The notes beneath the pieces were generated by a model that was not told the origin of the DNA, ran no database searches, and was given only the letters and a program-made list of their open reading frames with translations. This document shows, piece by piece, positions 58,013-64,000 of a DNA stretch of 64,000 bases (positions are counted from its first letter, which is position 1; each line of letters starts with the position of its first letter). Position numbers and translations under genes: made by a program. The DNA comes from Thalassia testudinum (Eukaryota > Streptophyta > Magnoliopsida > Alismatales > Hydrocharitaceae), in assembly GCA_037157565.1 (NCBI GenBank), contig JAZHRO010000013.1:33298501-33362500 (forward strand), given 5' to 3'.

Positions 58013-59568
58013 TGTTGGTGCAAATGCACCTTGGTCCTTGGTTTTAATGATAATAAATCAAATATATATTTAGCAATTGCATTTGAGTTGTGAATTCTCA
58101 TGTTAATGCAATTGATTTAGAACATTTGGAAGGTGCTCAAGCTCATAGTCCATGGAGATGGAAAAGCTTAATGAAGAACAAATGCATCAGGAAGCAATGG
58201 AGCTAATGCTTAAAGTTAAAGCTTAAAGACAAAGAAGAAAGAAAAATAGAATAGACTATTTTGTTTATATTCTATGTATTTATTTTCGTTATTTTCTTTT
58301 CATTAAATAGTTATTAAAGAGACCAAATATAATAACCAAAGTCCCAGATACACTCACTTAACCATTGGACACTTAGGTAAATCTTAGAATCAAGTTAAAA
58401 AACCAAAATAGCAAACAACCTACCTTATCAGAAGTTCAAATATCTTATCAAACATCCAATAACCTATCTTAAGATGTCTAAACATTTGACAAAATTTCAA
58501 TGAGTCTATGGCATTTACTTTCGAACATCCATACTTTGTGTCAGATGTCCATTGACATTCCCAGACGTCCAATAGTTCACCATTGTGATTAAATTTGACC
58601 CAAATTTTGTTATCAGACCAAATCATGATTTCTCAATAAATAAAAAATTAAATTCTTAGCAACACACCTTACATCAAACGTCCAACACTATGATCAAACA
58701 TCCAATGGTTAAGATCATGTACCTTGCACAAGATTCAATTCAATTCCAAGGAAACCACCTTAAAGAATCAAACCTCTAATTTTCTTATCAGACATCTAAC
58801 ATACCACGATCAAAAGTTTGATCAATTTATCAGATATCCAAATATCCTGTTAGTTGCAATAATTGATCTGTTGTTAATTAGATTTTGGCCAAATCTTCTT
58901 GAATTTAGTTCCAACGGCTAGGAAACCTCTCCCAAGCCCTCTTGAACCTTTCTAAGACCTCTATAAATAGTCAAGAGCCTCTCCTTTGTACAAGATACCT
59001 AGGAAATAATTCTTTCTACCATTATACCCATTATGAGAGCATCAAAAGAGAGAAGAAACTCTACCCTTGCTCTCAACTCTTTATACTTCGATACTAGAGC
59101 ACCGTTGCACTACATAATTACACCCATCAGCTTCCACATTAAGAGAGTACCCTTCACACCTATAATAGCTAGTTGTAGTCTTTATTCTGGGCTTTATAAG
59201 TTATTTATATTTTCATTTTTGTTGGGTATTCGCATTGTAAATTTCTATTTCTGCATGAGACCAAATATTCTTCATAAAGAAGAGGGGTTTTGAGAGACAC
59301 TACCCTCGATCAAAGTAGTGTGGTTGTAATTAAAGTTGTATCACCCTCATTTAAGTGTTAGGTTAGTGAGCTTGTTTGATCAACTAGGTCGATCGAAAAA
59401 TCCTAAGTCAGGGTAACTTAGGTGGTGGTTTTTACCCTTAGAGTTAATTTGTACCTGAAAATACTTGTCTCATTGTCAGGATTGATTTTGTGGGATTGTT
59501 TTTTATTTCTCAAATTCTTATCGATTTTATTTCCTACACTATTCACCCCCTCTCTAGTGCAAATCACA
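58013..59568 (+). mobile_element. Old solo LTR M, SIRE-related (Ty1/copia)
   Basis: It starts TGTTGGTGCAAATGCACC, close to the start of the young SIRE-type LTR at 59780 (TGTTGGTGCTAGAGCACC), and ends with CACCCCCTCTCTAGTG... CACA, parallel to that LTR's CACCCCCTCCTAGTAGG...TTTCA. It is flanked by GTTAG (58008-58012) and ATTAG (59569-59573), one difference. A TATA box CTCTATAAATAG lies at about 58960, as in the young LTR (60840). Length 1,556 bp. It has the same motif string as the young LTR but in decayed forms such as AGATGTCT, CAGATGTCC and CAGACATCT. Confidence 0.65.
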
Positions 59569-59779
59569 ATTAGTAACTAAAATCAATGATACGTTTTAAT
59601 TTAGAACTAAAAATCACTTATGCATTTCCATTTAAAGCTAAAAGTTATCAATGTATTTCCATTCAAAACAAAAAATCACTCGTGCATTTCTATTTGAAAT
59701 CAAAAATCATTGGTGATTTCTTCACTCACAAGTAATGATAATTATTTGAGTGTTGATAGAGTGCACCACATGGCAATAT
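59569..59779. repeat. Degenerate short tandem repeats
   Basis: Several units of about 45 bases follow the pattern AAAATCAC.. TGCATTTC. ATTTGAA. Similar AATCACCGGTGATATTT text lies on the other side of LTR M (57960-58005), so M probably split this repeat block. Confidence 0.45.
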
Positions 59780-61497
59780 TGTTGGTGCTAGAGCACCACG
59801 ATCATTTGTTTTGATGATAACAAAACACGTGTTATTTAACATTTGCAATTTGAGTCCTAGATTTCAGGTCAATTGCAAATGAAGACGTGTTTAGACGGAA
59901 CTCGAGCTCGCATCCAGGACGGATTGGAGGAGCTTGACGGAAAATAGAGGAGGTTCGCGTGGAGCAAAAGATTGGAGATGAAAGACAAGAAGAATAGGAT
60001 AGATTCTTTTTTATCCTTTCATGTATCTCTTGTATTTATTTTCTTGCTCTTTTTGATTCCTTAGAACATTATGTTAAAGAGCCTCAAAGAACCCTAACAG
60101 TAGTCCTAGGAACACCTGCACAACCCTAGGATACTTAGGTTTTCTGTAGAACACTTAGAAAACCAATATAGGGTTAAAATAGAATCTCAAGACGTCTAAT
60201 TCACGAATCAGACGTCTGATAAAGAATTTTAAGACGTCTGACTGTTGTTTCAGACGTCTGATAACTGTTAGGCTGGACATAGTTGGTTCTGTCTGATGAA
60301 ATCAGACGTCCATACCTTAGACCAGACGTCTTAGGAGACGTCTGATGACTTTGCCAGACGTCCAATTAGTGGACCGTTGGCTGGCTTAGAAGACACTCAA
60401 GAATATGACCGTTAGAGCCTTATCAGACGTCCTTAGGACTTACCAGACGTCTGATAAATGACCGTTTTGCCTCGGCTGACCCAAAATCTCTTCTCAGAGA
60501 TTTTCTAGCCGTTGCAACGTTTGGAAATCAATTCCCACAGTAAAAGTAGGTTTCCAGACGTCCAGACATAGTACCAGACGTCCTGTATGTCGTCTGATAG
60601 ACTTGCACAAAAACCCTGTTTAGATCTGATTCAAGTCAGGGAGAAACCCGCATAGAATCAGACGTCTGACCTTGGAATCAGACGTCTTTAAGTGGCCTTC
60701 CAGACGTCTGATGCCAGAGTTAGACGTCTGATAACCCTGTCAAATGCAATCATTGTCCTGATTTCGGCCTGATTCTCTTGGGCTTTGCACCCAACGGCTA
60801 TGGAAGCTTTTCCAAGCCTTCCAAAACCTTCCTAAGGCCTCTATAAATAGAGGGGAACCTTTGTAACACAGATACACACCAAGAGAAACAAGAGACACAC
60901 CTAAGCAACTTAGTTCCACTCTTTTGTGTCCAATTGAGGCCCTTGCTCTCCAAGCTCTAGTTTCATTCTCTTGAGAGCATCAAGCCTTCGCGCGCCCGCT
61001 CTCCCGCTGTTGATAACGAGAGCGACGTAGCGCCGTCGCGTGGCACACGCACCGCGTCATCATCGACGCACTCCTTGCAAAGGGGAGTTTCCTATTTCCT
61101 ATAGAAGCTAGGTTTAATTTTGTTGGCTCTATAGGACTGTTGTTTTATTTTATCTTTGTATTTTGGTTGGGTATTCGCTTTGCGAATTCCCGTCTCCTTC
61201 GTGGGACAAAATCCTTCTCGTGGAGAGAAGGGGTTGAGGAACGCTACCCTCGTACTTGTAGCGTGGTTGTATTGAAGTTGAATCACCCTCGTTCAAAGTG
61301 ATTCGGTTAGTGGATTTGATCAACTAGGTTGATCGGAAAATCCTAACTCGAGAGGGTTAGGTGGTGGTTTTCACCCGGTTTGGGTTTCCACCTAAAAATA
61401 CCTGTGTACATTGTGTGATTGCTTAATTTCTTGTGATATTGCTTTATATTTTTATTTTCGCAATTATTACGTCACCCCCTCCTAGTAGGGACTTTCA
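59780..61497 (+). mobile_element. Young SIRE-type element: 5' LTR
   Basis: The LTR is 1,718 bp, TGTTGGTGC...GGGACTTTCA, followed at once by the primer site. A TATA box lies in CTCTATAAATAGAGG near 60842. The left flank is AATAT (59775-59779); the matching duplication is beyond the window. It carries a dense GACGTC cluster. Its first 982 bp look identical to the 3' LTR at 63019, with no difference noticed by eye. Confidence 0.88.
60191..60728 (+). repeat. Cluster of 16 GACGTC palindromes in the SIRE-type LTR
   Basis: GACGTC occurs 16 times in 538 bp, mostly as CAGACGTCTGAT, CAGACGTCC or AAGACGTCT. Pairs can form hairpins, such as AGACGTCTGA near 60230 with TCAGACGTCT near 60250. It lies upstream of the TATA box, so in U3. 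GACGTC is the core of C-box-type sites known to bind plant bZIP factors; binding here is not shown. The cluster recurs at 63430-63967. Confidence 0.8.
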
Positions 61498-61499
61498 AT

Positions 61500-61511
61500 T
61501 GGTATCAGAGC
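61500..61511 (+). other. Primer-binding site of the SIRE-type element
   Basis: TGGTATCAGAGC, followed by AGG, is the classic initiator tRNA-Met primer site of plant Ty1/copia elements. It starts 2 bases after the LTR end. Confidence 0.92.
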
Positions 61512-61555
61512 AGGTCTCGCGTAATCGGCGTTACAAACCGGCGAGGATCTAGATC

Positions 61556-62698
61556 ATGGAGGGAAGCATAGCCGCAGTCAGAATCTCCGAAGGGCAATCC
61601 ACCGTCCGACCACCCTATTTCGACGGGAGGGACTTCGGATATTGGAAGTTGAGGATGAAGACGTGGCTTCAAGCCACGGACTTCGCTCTATGGGGATGTT
61701 GCGAAACCCCATACGAGATCCCGAAGCGACCCCAAGGAGGCTACTCGCAGCTGCAGATTCAAGATCTCTCACTCAACGCAAAGGCAATGAATGCCTTGTA
61801 TTACGCGTTGAGTCTGGAAGAGTTCGAGAAAATCCAAGAGTGCACCACCGCCCACGAGATATGGAGGAGGTTGGAAGGCACTCATGAGGATTCCAGCTCA
61901 GAGGAAGAAGAAGAAGAAAAAGAAGAAGAAACCACTTGCTTTGGTTTCATGGCAATCGGAGAAAGCGACAACGACAACGAAAGCGACTCCGACAATGAGG
62001 TAAACCTAGATTTACAAGAAGCCTTTAATGAACTTTTTGAGATTAGTAAATCACTTAGGGTAGAAAATAAAAGCATTAAAAAGAACCTTAGTTTTCTTAG
62101 AAATGAAAATGATAGGTTAGAAAAATAACTCAAGGATATAGAGACTAGTCCTAAGGATAATAACCTGTTATTAGAAAATCAAGACCTCATCAATGAAAAT
62201 AATAAGTTGATTGAGGAAAATGATAGTCTTAAGTTAGAAATTTCTGATTTAAAGACTAAAATGAACATTATAGAAAAAGAAATTGCATGTCTTAGGGAAA
62301 ATTCTAACAAACTAATCAACAAAGTAGATGATTTTTATAGCCCTAAGGTTGAGACAGGATCTCCATCAAGGAGACCTTCTAACAAATCCGGATCCAAGCT
62401 CACTTGGATACCGAAGAAAAAATTAGAATCTTGTTTTGTAGGGTTCAGGGATGACTACAACATAAAGGACTGGACCTACAAGCTCAAGGCTGGTCAACTT
62501 AAGTTGGGAGAACCAATGAGTAGACCAAGGAGGAGAAGAAGAAGACCGACGAGACGGCGAACAAATGACGGACCCGCCGCACGTCGACCACCAGATTGGA
62601 GACCGGCGCCTATGCCCGGGCCTCCAAGCTACGGATGGGAGCCCCATCCAATGTGGCATCCACCACCACCATTCGGGCCATTTTATTGGCCATGGTAG
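61556..62698 (+). pseudogene. Gag-derived protein of a non-autonomous SIRE-type element, one stop codon
   Basis: One reading frame of 380 codons is broken only by TAA at codon 191 (62126-62128). Residues 20-48 hold the DUF4219/UBN2-like start of copia Gag (YFDGRDFGYWKLRMKTWLQA), then MNALYYALSLEEFEKIQEC and AHEIWRRLEGTHE. An acidic run SSSEEEEEEKEEE follows directly. A Leu/Asn/Glu-rich coiled coil spans about 150-255. After LTWIPKKK comes an Arg-rich run (about 323-335) and a Pro/Trp-rich tail ending PFGPFYWPW. The CCHC zinc knuckle normal for SIRE Gag is missing, as are protease, integrase and reverse transcriptase. Such gag-only elements move with enzymes supplied by relatives. Whether the basic, Pro-rich tail is captured or degenerate env-like sequence is unknown. 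Confidence 0.75.
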
Positions 62699-62740
62699 GT
62701 GAGGTAAAATTCTTAACCCTATCCTTTTTATAAGCATTTA

Positions 62741-63018
62741 GATAGGGGGAGTTAAAAATGATGAGCTTATTGTCAATTTTTAAGGGGGAGATACAAGTTA
62801 GCTAAATTTCCTTTAGTAAGGGGGAGAAAAATAATAGCTATCTTGTTGTTATAAAAAGGGGGAGGACATTACCTTTGTTAAAATAAATAGAAGAGCATGT
62901 TTTAAGGGGGAGTAATAGGAAATATAAAATCAATCAAACCTTTTTGATAATGTCAAAAAGGGGGAGGATTTTTATGCATTATTATTTACGGTTTTGTCAT
63001 CATCAAAAAGGGGGAGAT
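62741..63018 (+). repeat. Seven AAGGGGGAG-type polypurine tracts before the 3' LTR
   Basis: GGGGG cores lie at 62745, 62784, 62820, 62858, 62906, 62960 and 63010, 36-54 bases apart, mostly as AAGGGGGAG. The last ends 5 bases before the 3' LTR and is the one expected to prime plus-strand synthesis. Repeated tracts here are characteristic of SIRE/Maximus elements. Confidence 0.85.
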
Positions 63019-64000
63019 TGTTGGTGCTAGAGCACCACGATCATTTGTTTTGATGATAACAAAACACGTGTTATTTAACATTTGCAATTTGAGTCCTAGA
63101 TTTCAGGTCAATTGCAAATGAAGACGTGTTTAGACGGAACTCGAGCTCGCATCCAGGACGGATTGGAGGAGCTTGACGGAAAATAGAGGAGGTTCGCGTG
63201 GAGCAAAAGATTGGAGATGAAAGACAAGAAGAATAGGATAGATTCTTTTTTATCCTTTCATGTATCTCTTGTATTTATTTTCTTGCTCTTTTTGATTCCT
63301 TAGAACATTATGTTAAAGAGCCTCAAAGAACCCTAACAGTAGTCCTAGGAACACCTGCACAACCCTAGGATACTTAGGTTTTCTGTAGAACACTTAGAAA
63401 ACCAATATAGGGTTAAAATAGAATCTCAAGACGTCTAATTCACGAATCAGACGTCTGATAAAGAATTTTAAGACGTCTGACTGTTGTTTCAGACGTCTGA
63501 TAACTGTTAGGCTGGACATAGTTGGTTCTGTCTGATGAAATCAGACGTCCATACCTTAGACCAGACGTCTTAGGAGACGTCTGATGACTTTGCCAGACGT
63601 CCAATTAGTGGACCGTTGGCTGGCTTAGAAGACACTCAAGAATATGACCGTTAGAGCCTTATCAGACGTCCTTAGGACTTACCAGACGTCTGATAAATGA
63701 CCGTTTTGCCTCGGCTGACCCAAAATCTCTTCTCAGAGATTTTCTAGCCGTTGCAACGTTTGGAAATCAATTCCCACAGTAAAAGTAGGTTTCCAGACGT
63801 CCAGACATAGTACCAGACGTCCTGTATGTCGTCTGATAGACTTGCACAAAAACCCTGTTTAGATCTGATTCAAGTCAGGGAGAAACCCGCATAGAATCAG
63901 ACGTCTGACCTTGGAATCAGACGTCTTTAAGTGGCCTTCCAGACGTCTGATGCCAGAGTTAGACGTCTGATAACCCTGTCAAATGCAATCATTGTCCTGA
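63019..64000 (+). mobile_element. Young SIRE-type element: 3' LTR, cut by the window end
   Basis: The first 982 bp of the LTR are present, aligned without gaps to 59780-60761. It includes the second copy of the GACGTC cluster (63430-63967). Confidence 0.9.

Noticed and set aside
60191..60728. The spaced GACGTC repeats as a CRISPR-like array
   Set aside because: The repeats are 10-12 bp, unevenly spaced, in an LTR of a plant retroelement, and present twice because LTRs are duplicated.

Overview
This window looks like a large, repeat-rich flowering-plant nuclear genome, perhaps a monocot. The only convincing host gene is a single-exon, GC-rich C2H2 zinc-finger repressor. Almost everything else is LTR retrotransposon, much of it nested. 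No rRNA, tRNA, CRISPR or bacterial feature was seen. Host species and all dates are inference.

Layout, left to right. (1) 1-5962: the 5' end of a minus-strand element E (internal region, primer-binding site, 2.25 kb LTR). Its LTR is split by solo LTR F (1627-4447), flanked by a perfect 5-bp duplication GCTGG. (2) 5963-14823: minus-strand Athila-type (Ty3/gypsy) element A. Its protease region is cut by E, and its 5' LTR is split by solo LTR D (10833-13573). (3) 14824-16971: LTR-like fragment G. (4) 17073-19825: LTR H. (5) 19826-43364: an older LTR element I, split by plus-strand Athila element B (20450-42528). B's 5' LTR holds solo LTR K (21305-24109, duplication GTATG). Its gag holds an unrelated solo LTR L (27441-30249). 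Its 3' half is replaced by an inverted Athila element C (33613-41830). B and C meet at nearly the same codon of pol, forming an inverted repeat of about 2 x 5.6 kb around a spacer of about 50 bp; neither keeps an integrase. (6) 43365-51780: gene-poor DNA with RNase H-like, MULE transposase and possible hAT-like remnants. (7) 52263-53345: a ZAT4/ZAT9-type zinc-finger gene. (8) 53346-58012: intergenic. (9) 58013-59568: an old solo LTR M. (10) 59780-64000: a very young, non-autonomous SIRE-type (Ty1/copia) element with a gag-derived ORF, seven purine tracts, and LTRs that look identical over the 982 bp visible in both.

The most unusual signal is inside the LTRs. All seven readable copies of the 2.7-2.8 kb Athila LTR carry a palindrome 70-82 bp upstream of a TATA box. 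The palindrome sequence differs between copies while arm pairing is mostly kept (one copy is badly decayed). A second upstream palindrome shows a swapped base pair. A third hairpin, built on GACGTCTGAT, lies in the presumed transcribed part. The same GACGTC palindrome is amplified to 16 copies in the SIRE LTR and 7 in solo LTR L, two otherwise unrelated families.
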